From Streptomyces sp. TN58 (GTDB lineage Bacteria; Actinomycetota; Actinomycetes; Streptomycetales; Streptomycetaceae), in assembly GCF_001941845.1 (NCBI RefSeq), contig NZ_CP018870.1:1550001-1614000 (forward strand): 64,000 nucleotides of DNA. Direction: 5' to 3'. The position numbers and the translations under genes are program-made. This document shows, piece by piece, positions 9,080-17,587 of the stretch (positions within the stretch are counted from its first letter, which is position 1; each line of letters starts with the position of its first letter). Under the pieces are notes generated by a model. That model saw only the letters and a program-made list of their open reading frames with translations. It had not been told where the DNA came from and did no database searches.

Positions 9080-10687
9080 ATGAGCACCCTGCAGAGCGTC
9101 CCCGCCCTGGGTACGCACCCGACCGCCGGCGCGAACGCGAGCCGAGCCGAGACCCGCGAGCAGCTGGCGAAGGCCACGTACGACCTGCTGGTCATCGGCG
9201 GTGGAATCCTGGGCACCTCGGTGGCCTGGCACGCCGCGCAGTCGGGTCTGCGGGTTGCCATGGTGGACGCCGGCGACTTCGCCGGCGCCACCTCCTCGGC
9301 CTCCTCCAAGCTCGTCCACGGCGGCCTGCGCTACCTGCAGACCGGCGCGGTCAAGCTGGTCGCGGAGAACCACCACGAGCGGCGGGTGCTGGCCAAGGAC
9401 GTGGCCCCGCACCTGGTCAACCCGCTCACCTTCTACCTGCCGGTCTACAAGGGCGGTCCGGTGGGTGCGGCCAAGCTGGGCGCGGGCGTCTTCGCCTACT
9501 CCGCCCTCTCGGCCTTCGGCGACGGCATGGGCAAGGTCATATCCCCCGCCCGTGCCGTCGCCGACAACCCCGGTCTGAAGACCGACAACCTCAAGGCCGT
9601 CGCGGTCTACTACGATCACCAGATGAACGACTCGCGCGTGGCCGTCATGACGGTCCGCGCGGCCGTCGAGTCCGGTGCGGTCGTCCTCAACCACGCCGAG
9701 GTCACCGGCCTGCGCAAGACGCACGGCCGGGTCACCGGCGCCGAGCTCAAGGACCGCCTGGACGGAACCGAGTTCGGGATCGACGCCCGCGTCGTGCTCA
9801 ACGCCACCGGCCCGTGGGTGGACCACCTGCGGCGCATGGAGGACAAGCACTCCATGCCGTCGATCCGCCTGTCCAAGGGCGCGCACATCGTCATGAAGCG
9901 CAAGTCGCCCTGGAAGGCCGCCATGGCCACCCCGATCGACAAGTACCGCATCACCTTCGCCCTCCCGTGGGAGGACCAGCTGCTGCTCGGCACCACCGAC
10001 GAGGTGTACGAGGGCGACCCGGCGGACGTGCGCGCCACCGAGTCCGACATCCAGCAGATCCTGGACGAGGCGGCCTTCTCGGTGAAGGACGCCGACCTCG
10101 ACCGCTCGCTGATGACGTACGCCTTCGCCGGCCTGCGCGTGCTGCCCGGCGGTCCCGGCGGCGTGGAGAAGGCCAAGCGCGAGACGGTCGTCTCGGAGGG
10201 CGCGGGTGGCATGCTGTCGGTCGCCGGCGGCAAGTGGACGACGTACCGCCACATCGGCCGCGTCGTCATGGACAAGCTCGCCAAGCTCCCGGGCAGCCCG
10301 CTGACCGAGGACATGGAGCCGGTGAAGTCCCTTGTGCGCCGCATCGCGCTGCCGGGCGTCGCCAACCCCAACGCGGTCGCGCACCGGCTGCTGGTGGACC
10401 GTGAGCCCGGCACCCGGATGGACCCGCTGACCGCCCGCCACCTGGCGTCGCACTACGGCTCGCTGGCCTTCGATATCGCGCGCATCGCGAACGAGGACCC
10501 GGCGCTGGCCGAGCGCATCCACCCGGACGGTCCGGAGATCTGGGCGCAGGTCGCCTACGCCCGTGACCAAGAGTGGGCCGAGACGGTCGACGACGTGCTG
10601 CGCCGCCGCACGACGGTGACGATCCGCGGCCTGGACGACGAGTCCGTGAAGGCCCGCGTCGAGGAGATGCTGGCCCGCAAGGCATAG
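9080..10687 (+). CDS. glpD: FAD-dependent glycerol-3-phosphate dehydrogenase GlpD (GylB)
   Basis: A 535-residue flavoprotein that oxidises glycerol 3-phosphate to dihydroxyacetone phosphate and feeds electrons to quinone at the membrane. The FAD-binding GGGILG lies near residues 40-45, followed by SSASSKLVHGGLRYL. The C-terminal FAD/substrate segment VAGGKWTTYR and a helical cap are present. It is the last gene of the operon, 40 bp after the kinase, and is followed at once by a strong terminator. Full family length. Confidence 0.97.
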   Translation: MSTLQSVPALGTHPTAGANASRAETREQLAKATYDLLVIGGGILGTSVAWHAAQSGLRVAMVDAGDFAGATSSASSKLVHGGLRYLQTGAVKLVAENHHERRVLAKDVAPHLVNPLTFYLPVYKGGPVGAAKLGAGVFAYSALSAFGDGMGKVISPARAVADNPGLKTDNLKAVAVYYDHQMNDSRVAVMTVRAAVESGAVVLNHAEVTGLRKTHGRVTGAELKDRLDGTEFGIDARVVLNATGPWVDHLRRMEDKHSMPSIRLSKGAHIVMKRKSPWKAAMATPIDKYRITFALPWEDQLLLGTTDEVYEGDPADVRATESDIQQILDEAAFSVKDADLDRSLMTYAFAGLRVLPGGPGGVEKAKRETVVSEGAGGMLSVAGGKWTTYRHIGRVVMDKLAKLPGSPLTEDMEPVKSLVRRIALPGVANPNAVAHRLLVDREPGTRMDPLTARHLASHYGSLAFDIARIANEDPALAERIHPDGPEIWAQVAYARDQEWAETVDDVLRRRTTVTIRGLDDESVKARVEEMLARKA

Positions 10688-10705
10688 CTCTCACGCAGGT
10701 GGGGA

Positions 10706-10737
10706 AGAGGGGCGGTTCCGAGGGGAACCGCCCCTCT
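10706..10737 (+). terminator. Rho-independent-type terminator of the glycerol operon
   Basis: A perfect 14-bp stem (10706-10719 with 10724-10737) closes a GAGG tetraloop, 18 bp after the glpD stop. It ends the gylCAB transcript ahead of the PAC2 gene. Confidence 0.9.
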
Positions 10738-10813
10738 GTCGTGGGCTGTGGCCGGTGTCCCCTCAAGGCTTAGGCTGACCCACGTACGCAAGGAACTTCG
10801 GAAGGAGACCTGG

Positions 10814-11809
10814 GTGATCGAGCTTGAGGGCGTGCCCGAGCTGATCGACCCGGTCATGGTGGCCGCGTTCGAGGGCTGGAACGACGCGGGTGACGCGGCC
10901 TCCGGTGCGGTCGCACACCTGGACCGGGAGTGGAAGGGCGAGGTCTTCGCGGCTCTGGACGCCGAGGACTACTACGACTTCCAGGTCAACCGGCCCACGG
11001 TGTGGCTGGACAACGGGGTACGGAAGATCACGTGGCCGACGACCCGGCTCTCGGTGGTCCGGATCGGCGGCGCCAAACCGCGCGACCTGGTACTGGTCCG
11101 CGGGATCGAACCGTCCATGCGGTGGCGGTCGTTCTGCAACGAGATCCTGGGCTTCGCGCACGAGCTCGGTGTGGAGATGGTCGTCATCCTCGGGGCGCTC
11201 CTCGGGGACACGCCCCACACCCGGCCGGTGCCGGTGAGCGGGGTCACCTCGGACCCGGACCTGGCGCGGACGATGGACCTGGAGGAGACCAAGTACGAGG
11301 GCCCGACGGGCATCGTGGGCATTCTCCAGGAGGCGTGTACGCACGCGGGCGTACCGGCGGTGTCGCTGTGGGCGGCGGTGCCGCACTACGTGTCGCAGCC
11401 GCCGAACCCGAAGGCGACGCTGGCCCTGCTGAACCGGCTGGAGGACCTGATCGACATCAGGATCCCGCTGGGCGAGCTGCCGGAGGACGCGCGGGCCTGG
11501 CAGCTGGGGGTGGACCAACTGGCCGCCGAGGACAGCGAGGTGGCGGAGTACGTGCAGACGCTGGAGGAGGCGCGGGACACCGCGGACCTGCCGGAGGCGT
11601 CGGGCGACGCGATCGCGCGGGAGTTCGAGCGGTACCTGCGGCGCCGGGACCCGGCGGCCGGCCCTGCGGCGGAGCCGGGCGACGGCTCGTACCTGCGGGA
11701 CACGAGCGGGGGCCTCCCCCGGCCGCCGAAGCGCAAGCCGGACCTGTCGGGGGAGGATCCGGAGCCGCCGACCACCGCGTCCCCCGGCGAGGACGACCCG
11801 GGGGCATAG
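10814..11809 (+). CDS. PAC2-family protein
   Basis: A 331-residue protein of the PAC2 (proteasome assembly chaperone 2) family, common in actinomycetes and of unproven function. Family features are the opening IELEGVPELIDPVMVAAFEGWNDAGDAAS, the central ILGALLGDTPHTRPVPVSG and the later VPHYVSQPPNPKATLALL. The last ~60 residues are a Pro/Gly-rich disordered tail. The GTG at 10814 was chosen because AAGGAG lies 6 nt upstream and conserved sequence starts there; the frame is open further up. It is separated from glpD by a terminator and convergent with mshC. Confidence 0.88.
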   Translation: MIELEGVPELIDPVMVAAFEGWNDAGDAASGAVAHLDREWKGEVFAALDAEDYYDFQVNRPTVWLDNGVRKITWPTTRLSVVRIGGAKPRDLVLVRGIEPSMRWRSFCNEILGFAHELGVEMVVILGALLGDTPHTRPVPVSGVTSDPDLARTMDLEETKYEGPTGIVGILQEACTHAGVPAVSLWAAVPHYVSQPPNPKATLALLNRLEDLIDIRIPLGELPEDARAWQLGVDQLAAEDSEVAEYVQTLEEARDTADLPEASGDAIAREFERYLRRRDPAAGPAAEPGDGSYLRDTSGGLPRPPKRKPDLSGEDPEPPTTASPGEDDPGA

Positions 11810-11815
11810 CCGGAC

Positions 11816-11854
11816 GGGCCGTGTTCCGGGGGCAGCGCCTCCGGAACACGGCCC
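11816..11854. terminator. Bidirectional terminator between PAC2 gene and mshC
   Basis: GGGCCGTGTTCCGG (11816-11829) pairs perfectly with 11841-11854, a 14-bp stem with an 11-nt loop. It lies 7 bp after the PAC2 stop and 8 bp beyond the mshC stop, so it can serve both convergent genes. Confidence 0.88.
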
Positions 11855-11862
11855 GCAGGCGG

Positions 11863-13092
11863 CTACAGGGCCACGCCCAGGAGGGCGTCGACGGTGCGGG
11901 AGATCAGGCCCGGGGCCGACTCGTCGTCGCCGTCGGTGGCGTTCTGCAGCTCCACCCAGCGGTCGACGGCCGCGAGCGCCGCGGGGGCGTCCAGGTCGTT
12001 CGCCAGGGCCTCGCGGACCTCTTCGAGGACCGCGTCCGCCGGGATGCCGTCCGGCCGGGAGACCGCCGCGCGCCAGCGGTCCAGGCGGGCCACGGCCTCG
12101 TCGAGGACGGCGTCCGTCCACTCCCAGTCGGCCCGGTAGTGGTGCGAGAGCAGCGCCAGGCGGATCGCCGCCGGGTCCACGCCTGCGCGGCGGAGCGCCG
12201 AGACGAAGACGAGGTTGCCCTTCGACTTCGACATCTTCTCGCCGTGCAGGGCGACCATGCCGGCGTGGACGTACGCCTTGGCCATGGGGAACTCGCCGGT
12301 CAGCGCCTGCGCGTGGGAGGCGCCCATCTCGTGGTGCGGGAAGGCGAGGTCGGAGCCGCCGCCCTGGATGTCGAAGCCCATGCCCAGGTGGTCCAGGGCG
12401 ATCGCGACGCACTCGATGTGCCAGCCCGGCCGGCCGCGGCCCAGCGAGCCGCCGTCCCAGCTCGGCTCGCCCGGTCGCGCCGCCATCCACAGCATCGGGT
12501 CCAGCGGGTTCTTCTTGCCCGGGCGCTCGGGGTCGCCGCCCCGCTCCGCCGAGAGCAGGCGCATCGCCTCTGCGTCGAGGTGGGAGACGCCGCCGAAGTG
12601 CGGGTCGGACTCCACCGAGAAGTAGGTGTCGCCCTCCAGCTCGTACGCCGCGCCCGCGTCCCGCAGCCGCTCGACCAGCGGCACGATGCCGGGTATGGCC
12701 TCGACGGCTCCGATGTAGTGCTGCGGCGGCAGCATCCGCAGGGCCGTCATGTCCTCGCGGAAGAGCGCGGTCTCGCGCTCGGCCAGCTCGGTCCAGTCGT
12801 GGCCGTCGCGCAGCGCCCGCTCCAGCAGCGGGTCGTCGACGTCGGTGACGTTCTGGACGTAGTGGACCTGCCGCTTGGTGTCGAGCCACACGCGCTGCAC
12901 GAGGTCGAACGCGTTGTAGGTCGCCGCGTGACCGATGTGGGTCGCGTCGTACGGGGTGATGCCGCAGACGTAGATGCGGGCGACGGGACCGGGGGCGAGG
13001 GTGATCGTCCCCTGGGTCGCGGTGTCGTGGATCTGGAGGTCGCGGCCCTTGCCGGGAAGGGCGGGGACCTCAGAAGCGGGCCAGGCATGCAT
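11863..13092 (-). CDS. mshC: Mycothiol ligase MshC
   Basis: A 409-residue class I cysteinyl-tRNA synthetase paralogue that ligates cysteine to GlcN-inositol, the penultimate step of mycothiol synthesis. It shows [15 protein letters not shown] with the zinc Cys43 and the HIGH signature at residues 52-55, the second zinc region [29 protein letters not shown] and [10 protein letters not shown]. It is shorter than CysRS because the anticodon-binding domain is reduced, as known for MshC. It is the last gene of a minus-strand block with the kinase-like, DUF3090 and phosphatase genes; about 110 bp separate it from the kinase-like gene. Confidence 0.96.
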   Translation of the reverse strand: MHAWPASEVPALPGKGRDLQIHDTATQGTITLAPGPVARIYVCGITPYDATHIGHAATYNAFDLVQRVWLDTKRQVHYVQNVTDVDDPLLERALRDGHDWTELAERETALFREDMTALRMLPPQHYIGAVEAIPGIVPLVERLRDAGAAYELEGDTYFSVESDPHFGGVSHLDAEAMRLLSAERGGDPERPGKKNPLDPMLWMAARPGEPSWDGGSLGRGRPGWHIECVAIALDHLGMGFDIQGGGSDLAFPHHEMGASHAQALTGEFPMAKAYVHAGMVALHGEKMSKSKGNLVFVSALRRAGVDPAAIRLALLSHHYRADWEWTDAVLDEAVARLDRWRAAVSRPDGIPADAVLEEVREALANDLDAPAALAAVDRWVELQNATDGDDESAPGLISRTVDALLGVAL

Positions 13093-13202
13093 GTGTCGAG
13101 CCTAACCGGACGGATGTTCCGGAAACGAACTGGACCTGCACTGTTGTCTTGATCGGCACTCTTGCGGTCTGGCTGGTTCTGTGCGTGCGCCCGGTGGCCG
13201 GT

Positions 13203-14018
13203 TCAGACCGGTGGCCAGGGGATCGCCGGCCACTGGCCGGACGGCTGCGGGTGCCTTCCGGTGCGCAGCATGTGCGCCACCCGTTCCCGTACGGCGGCCA
13301 GCTCCGCCGCCGTGATCAGTTCGGCCAGCCGGGTGGCGAGGGGGGCTCCCGCGGCCAGGTCCGCGGCCAGCGCGGTGAGCGCCTCGCGGGCCTCGTCCGT
13401 CAGCGGCTCCCCCGCCCAGCCCCAGAGCAGGGTGCGCAGCTTGTCCTCGGTGTGGAAGGTCACGCCGTGGTCGATGCCGTAGATGCGCCCGTCGGGCGCG
13501 GGCAGCAGGTGCCCACCCTTGCGGTCGCCGTTGTTGATCACCGCGTCGAGGACGGAGAGGCGGCGCAGCCTGGGGTCGTCGGCGTGGACGAGGAGGGCGG
13601 TGCGGCCCTCGGCGACCTCGGCGAAGGCCACGGGCTTCCAGCCCTCGCCGGCCTCCTCGCCGTCGACGAGCGCGAGGAGTCCTTCCCGCGGGGCGTCCGG
13701 CGGCGGCTGCCGGGCCTCGATCCACTGCTGGACCATGCCTTCGCCGTAGGGTCCGTCGCGCAGCACGGTGGCGGGCACCAGGCCCCATCCGGTGGCCTCG
13801 GAGACCAGGTAGGCGGCGACCTCCCGCTGGGCGAGGCTGCCGTCGGGGAAGTCCCACAGCGGCCGCTCCCCCTTGACGGGCTTGTAGACGCAGTCGGTGC
13901 TCACGCCGTCGTGGGTGACGGTGCACAGCAGGACGGCGTTGGACGCCTCACGGATCCGGCCGACGACGGTCAGCTCGCCCCTGGCGAGCAGTTCCTCCAT
14001 GTCCCCCTGGCCGTTCAC
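13203..14018 (-). CDS. PI3/4-kinase-like fold protein (SCO1664 family)
   Basis: A 271-residue actinobacterial protein of the family next to mshC, distantly like phosphatidylinositol 3/4-kinases. A likely ATP Lys is in CVYKPVKGERPLW (Lys46). The catalytic-loop-like AVINNGDRKGGHLL and the metal-site-like GIDHGVTFH are both present. No substrate is known. The GTG start overlaps the stop of the DUF3090 gene as GTGA, implying coupling; an ATG six codons in (14000) is the alternative. It is always found near DUF3090 and a histidine phosphatase, suggesting a kinase/phosphatase pair acting on one compound, which is inference. Confidence 0.8.
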   Translation of the reverse strand: MNGQGDMEELLARGELTVVGRIREASNAVLLCTVTHDGVSTDCVYKPVKGERPLWDFPDGSLAQREVAAYLVSEATGWGLVPATVLRDGPYGEGMVQQWIEARQPPPDAPREGLLALVDGEEAGEGWKPVAFAEVAEGRTALLVHADDPRLRRLSVLDAVINNGDRKGGHLLPAPDGRIYGIDHGVTFHTEDKLRTLLWGWAGEPLTDEAREALTALAADLAAGAPLATRLAELITAAELAAVRERVAHMLRTGRHPQPSGQWPAIPWPPV

Positions 14019-14605
14019 GCCTGGCGCCGGTAGCCGTTCTGGCGCGGGCACACGTGGCCCTCCGGGTCCAGCGGCAGACTGCACAGCGGACAGGGCGGGC
14101 GGCCTGCGTTGACCACGTCCAGCGCGCGTTTGGCGAAGGCGCGGGCCTGGGCGCCGGTGAGGCGGACCCGCAGCATGGGCGGGCCGTTCTCCTCGTCCTG
14201 GAGCAGCCGCTCCTCGGCCTCGGCGAGGTCCTCGTCGGACTCGGCGTCCAGTTCCACCAGGGCCTGGGCCTCGACGATCATCCGCTGTTCCTCGCCGTCC
14301 CAGGCGAGGGCCATGGTGCCGACGCGGAACTCCTCCTCGACGGGGACGTCCAGCGGGGCGGTGTCGGCGGCCTCCGCCGGGGCCACGGCCGGTACCGGGG
14401 CGTTTCCGCCGGTCCGCCGCACGACCTCGTCCAGCAGTTCGTCCATCCGCTCGGCGAGCGCGGCGACCTGGGTCTTCTCCAGGGAGACGCTGGTGACGCG
14501 GGGGCCGGCGGAGGCCTGCAGGAAGAACGTACGGCGTCCCGGCAAGCCGACCGTGCCGGCCACGAAGCGGTCCGGCGGGTCGTAGAGGAACACCTGACGG
14601 GGCAC
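14015..14605 (-). CDS. DUF3090 family protein
   Basis: A 196-residue protein of unknown function, nearly always beside the kinase-like gene and mshC in actinobacteria. It opens VPRQVFLYDPPDRFVAGTVG and ends in a putative zinc knuckle, CPLCSLPLDPEGHVCPR. The middle has an acidic helical stretch (ELDAESDEDLAEAEERLL). GGAG about 8 nt before the GTG supports the start. Its stop overlaps the next start by GTGA. Confidence 0.88.
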   Translation of the reverse strand: MPRQVFLYDPPDRFVAGTVGLPGRRTFFLQASAGPRVTSVSLEKTQVAALAERMDELLDEVVRRTGGNAPVPAVAPAEAADTAPLDVPVEEEFRVGTMALAWDGEEQRMIVEAQALVELDAESDEDLAEAEERLLQDEENGPPMLRVRLTGAQARAFAKRALDVVNAGRPPCPLCSLPLDPEGHVCPRQNGYRRQA

Positions 14606-14682
14606 GTCCAGTCTCCAAGTCTCGGCGGCGGGGGCGGTTCTGCGCCCTTGTGTGGGCCCGTCCACCCTACTGCGCCCCGCGA

Positions 14683-15402
14683 TCACGCCGCGCCCGCGCC
14701 GCCTCCCACGACCGCGTTGCCGGTGTCCTCGGAGTCCTTGTCGGAGGCGACGGGCTCGGGCGCGGCCGGGCGCTTGACGAGGGAGCCGAAGTCCCCGGTG
14801 TCGCCGAGGCGGAACACGAACGGGCGGGTCGGCGTGTAGCGGATCGCCGTCACCGAGCAGGGGTCGACGTGGATGCGCTGGAAGAGGTCCAGGTGCATGC
14901 CCAGGGCGTCCGCGACGAGCGACTTGATGATGTCGCCGTGCGAGCACATCAGGAAGACGGCGTCGCTGCCGTCGCTCTCCTCGATCCGCGCGTTCCAGTC
15001 GCGTACGGCGTCCACGGCGCGTGCCTGCATGGCGCGCATGGACTCGCCGCCGGGGAAGGCCGCCGCCGACGGGTGCTGTTGCACGATCTTCATCAGGGGT
15101 TCTTCGGAGAGTTCGGAGAGTTTGCGCCCGGACCAGTCGCCGTAGTGGCATTCGCCGATCCGCTCGTCGGTGTGCAGTTCCAGCTCGGGTCTCGCGGCCA
15201 GCAGGGGTGCGAGGGTTTCCCGGCAGCGCTGCAGCGGGCTGGTGACGGCGGCGGCGAGCGGTACGCCCGCGAGCCGTCCGGGGAGTGCGGCGGCCTGTTC
15301 GGCGCCGCGCTCGTCGAGGGCCACTCCGGGGGTCCATCCGGCGAGCAGCCCTGCGGTGTTGGCGGTGGACCGCCCGTGTCGTACGAGGATCAGCGTGGCC
15401 AT
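14683..15402 (-). CDS. Histidine phosphatase family protein (phosphoglycerate-mutase-like)
   Basis: A 239-residue branch 1 histidine phosphatase. The catalytic RHG is in ILVRHGRSTAN (His9) and a second region is TSPLQRCRETLAPLL. The acidic and His residues appear in IGECHYGDW and FLMCSHGDIIKSL. Such enzymes remove phosphate from small molecules through phospho-His. It is the first gene of the minus-strand block leading to mshC, about 77 bp before DUF3090. The C-terminal 30 residues are low-complexity Gly/Ala. Confidence 0.88.
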   Translation of the reverse strand: MATLILVRHGRSTANTAGLLAGWTPGVALDERGAEQAAALPGRLAGVPLAAAVTSPLQRCRETLAPLLAARPELELHTDERIGECHYGDWSGRKLSELSEEPLMKIVQQHPSAAAFPGGESMRAMQARAVDAVRDWNARIEESDGSDAVFLMCSHGDIIKSLVADALGMHLDLFQRIHVDPCSVTAIRYTPTRPFVFRLGDTGDFGSLVKRPAAPEPVASDKDSEDTGNAVVGGGAGAA

Positions 15403-15470
15403 GGGGGCCAGCGTAGGGCCTGCCTTGCGGGGTCAGGCCGGATCGGGGGGCGGGCCCGTCGGCGGCGGGG

Positions 15471-15476
15471 GACAAT
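15471..15476 (+). promoter_or_regulatory. -10 element (GACAAT) of the CorA-type gene
   Basis: GACAAT ends 7 nt before the GTG at 15484, placing the transcript start at or next to the start codon. This fits a leaderless mRNA. Confidence 0.5.
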
Positions 15477-15483
15477 GTTCGGC

Positions 15484-16467
15484 GTGATTGTCGACTGCGC
15501 GATGTACCGGGACGGTCGCCGTGCCGAGGGTCCGGAGGACTTCTCGGACGCCTTGGAGGAGGCCCGGGCGAGCGGTGACGCCTTCCTGTGGATCGGTACG
15601 TACGAGCCGACGGAGGCGGAGTTCGACCACGTGCGGCGGGAGTTCGGGCTGCACCCGCTGGCGGTGGAGGACGCGCTCAAGGCGCACCAGCGGCCCAAGC
15701 TGGAGGTGTACGACGACTCGCTGTTCGTCGTGCTGAAGCCGGTGCTCTACGACGAGGCCACCGACACGGTGTCCGCGGGCGAGCTGATGCTGTTCATCGG
15801 CGACTCCTTCGTCGTCACGGTCCGGCACGGCGAGGGGGCGCCGCTGGCCGCCGTGCGCCGCCGGCTGGAGCAGGAGCCGGAGGTGTTGCGGCACGGGCCG
15901 ACGGCGGTGCTGTACGCGGTCTCCGACGCGGTCGTGGACCACTACATCGAGGTGGCGGCCGAACTGCAGTCGGATCTGGAGGAGCTGGAGGCGGAGGTCT
16001 TCGCGCCGAACGCCTCGGACACGAAGAACACCGCGGCCCGGATCTACGGCTTCAAGCGGCAGGTGCTGGAGTTCCGGCGGGCGACGAACCCGCTGCTGGC
16101 GCCGATGGACCGGCTCGCCTTCGGGCAGGTGCCCTTCGTCCACGAGCACGCCCGGCCGTTCTTCCGCGACGTCGCCGACCACCTGACGAGGGCGAGCGAG
16201 CACATCGAGGGGCTGGACCGGCTGCTGTCGGACGCGCTGGCGGCGCACCTCGCGCAGACGGGGCTGCGGCAGAACGACGACGTGCGGAAGATCTCGGCCT
16301 GGGCGGCGATCGCGGCCGTGCCGACGATGGTCGCGGGGATCTACGGGATGAACTTCGACCACATGCCCGAGCTGCACCGGTGGTGGGGCTATCCGGGGGT
16401 GCTCGTGCTCATGGCGGGGGTCTGTCTGGGGCTGCACCGGCTGTTCAAGCGCCGGGGCTGGCTGTGA
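15484..16467 (+). CDS. CorA-type magnesium/cobalt transporter
   Basis: A 327-residue CorA-family channel for Mg2+ or related divalent cations. The large N-terminal cytoplasmic domain includes RPKLEVYDDSLFVVLKPV. The long helix around KRQVLEFRRATNPLLAPMD leads to the C-terminal pore with the signature YGMNF and two membrane segments ending in a basic tail. The GTG at 15484 (VIVDCAMYRDG) is preferred to the ATG three codons upstream because homologues, as I remember them, begin MIVDC and a -10 hexamer sits 7 nt before it. The GGGGGA upstream could serve the ATG instead. Confidence 0.9.
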   Translation: MIVDCAMYRDGRRAEGPEDFSDALEEARASGDAFLWIGTYEPTEAEFDHVRREFGLHPLAVEDALKAHQRPKLEVYDDSLFVVLKPVLYDEATDTVSAGELMLFIGDSFVVTVRHGEGAPLAAVRRRLEQEPEVLRHGPTAVLYAVSDAVVDHYIEVAAELQSDLEELEAEVFAPNASDTKNTAARIYGFKRQVLEFRRATNPLLAPMDRLAFGQVPFVHEHARPFFRDVADHLTRASEHIEGLDRLLSDALAAHLAQTGLRQNDDVRKISAWAAIAAVPTMVAGIYGMNFDHMPELHRWWGYPGVLVLMAGVCLGLHRLFKRRGWL

Positions 16468-16472
16468 GGCCC

Positions 16473-16503
16473 GCCGGGCCACCGTCGTCAGGGGCGGCCC
16501 GGC
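16473..16503. terminator. Terminator between CorA-type and ferritin-like genes
   Basis: GCCGGGCC (16473-16480) pairs with GGCCCGGC (16496-16503) around a 15-nt loop between two convergent stops. Modest strength. Confidence 0.5.
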
Positions 16504-16522
16504 GCGGTCCGCAGGGCACGGC

Positions 16523-17311
16523 TCAGGCGAACTCGGGGGTGGTGGCGGGTGCGCCGCCGAGGGCGTCGCGCCGCTCGGGCATCCGCAGGTCGACCATCCG
16601 GTGCCAGCCGCTGAAGCGCTCGTAGGCGTACATCGCGCGGATCCCGGCGGCCAGCAGGGCGGCCTTCGGCGCGGGCCAGTGCAGCAGCCGCCCCATGTGG
16701 TCCATGACGGCGAGGCTCACGTCGCGGTATACGGCAATCTCGGCGAGGGCGCTTTCGCGCAGCACCCGGTGGATGGTCCGGCCGTGGCCGGCGCGGGCCA
16801 GCCGCAGCAGTTCCTCGTGGCAGTAGGCGAGGTGGTTGTCCTCGTCGTTGCTGATCATGTGGATGGCCTTGCCCACCACGGGGTGGTCGCCGAAGTGCTT
16901 GACGAGCATGTCCATCTGGTCGGCGGCGCGCTGTTCGGTGACGCGGCTGTGCGCGAGGTAGACGACGATGTCCTCCTCGCTCAGCGCCTCCTGGCGGCGC
17001 AGCTTGTCGTGGGCCAGTCCGATGCCGCGGCGCTCCAGCAGCATGGTGTAGTCGGTCTCGGGGGGTACGGGGACGGCCTCCAGGCCGCGTTTGCGGAGCA
17101 GGGCGTGGAAGATCCGGCCGTGCTTGTCCTCGTCGGCGCCGTGCCGGATGATCTTGGGCGCGAGGTCGCGCATCGCGTCCGGGACCAGGGCTGCGATGCG
17201 GGCGTTCTCCCAGCCGCCCTGGGCTTCCCCGCTGGCGGCGATGGAGCAGAACAGCTGGAAGGAGTCGTCGTTGTCGACGATCTCCTGGAACAGGCTGCGG
17301 GCAGAGAGCAT
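16523..17311 (-). CDS. Ferritin-like diiron-domain protein
   Basis: A 262-residue mostly helical protein of the ferritin-like superfamily. Candidate diiron ligands occur in two helices, HGADEDKHGRIFHALL and ISNDEDNHLAYCHEELL, matching the ExxH pattern, with further Glu in FCSIAASGEAQGGW. The function in streptomycetes is unknown; oxidases, hydroxylases and iron-storage relatives share the fold. The ATG at 17311 lacks a close Shine-Dalgarno (GGGAG is 18 nt away), so an upstream GTG is possible. It is convergent with the CorA-type gene. Confidence 0.78.
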   Translation of the reverse strand: MLSARSLFQEIVDNDDSFQLFCSIAASGEAQGGWENARIAALVPDAMRDLAPKIIRHGADEDKHGRIFHALLRKRGLEAVPVPPETDYTMLLERRGIGLAHDKLRRQEALSEEDIVVYLAHSRVTEQRAADQMDMLVKHFGDHPVVGKAIHMISNDEDNHLAYCHEELLRLARAGHGRTIHRVLRESALAEIAVYRDVSLAVMDHMGRLLHWPAPKAALLAAGIRAMYAYERFSGWHRMVDLRMPERRDALGGAPATTPEFA

Positions 17312-17587
17312 GCGACGAGTCAAACGCCGCTCCCGGGGGCGGGCAACCGAGGGGCGGCGCCACTCGTCCGAATGAACGAATCGCCGGGTGGGGCGCGGTG
17401 CGTAACCCCCTGGGCGTCGGGCGCGTTGTTGGCTGTGTCGGCCGTGGCGGGGAAGACCCCCCGAGCCCCCACCACGGCCGCAGGGCATCCATGCGGCGAC
17501 CGGCTCCCCCGGCTGCCGCCCTGCCGGCCTCGGACCTGCGGCTACGACCTGCCCGCCGCGGGCGAGGCCTGTCGCGACTTTTGGGCC

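Noticed and set aside
10763..13152. Long open frames overlapping PAC2 and mshC on both strands
   Set aside because: They are shadows of the two real genes with Arg/Pro- or Gly-rich content and no motifs.
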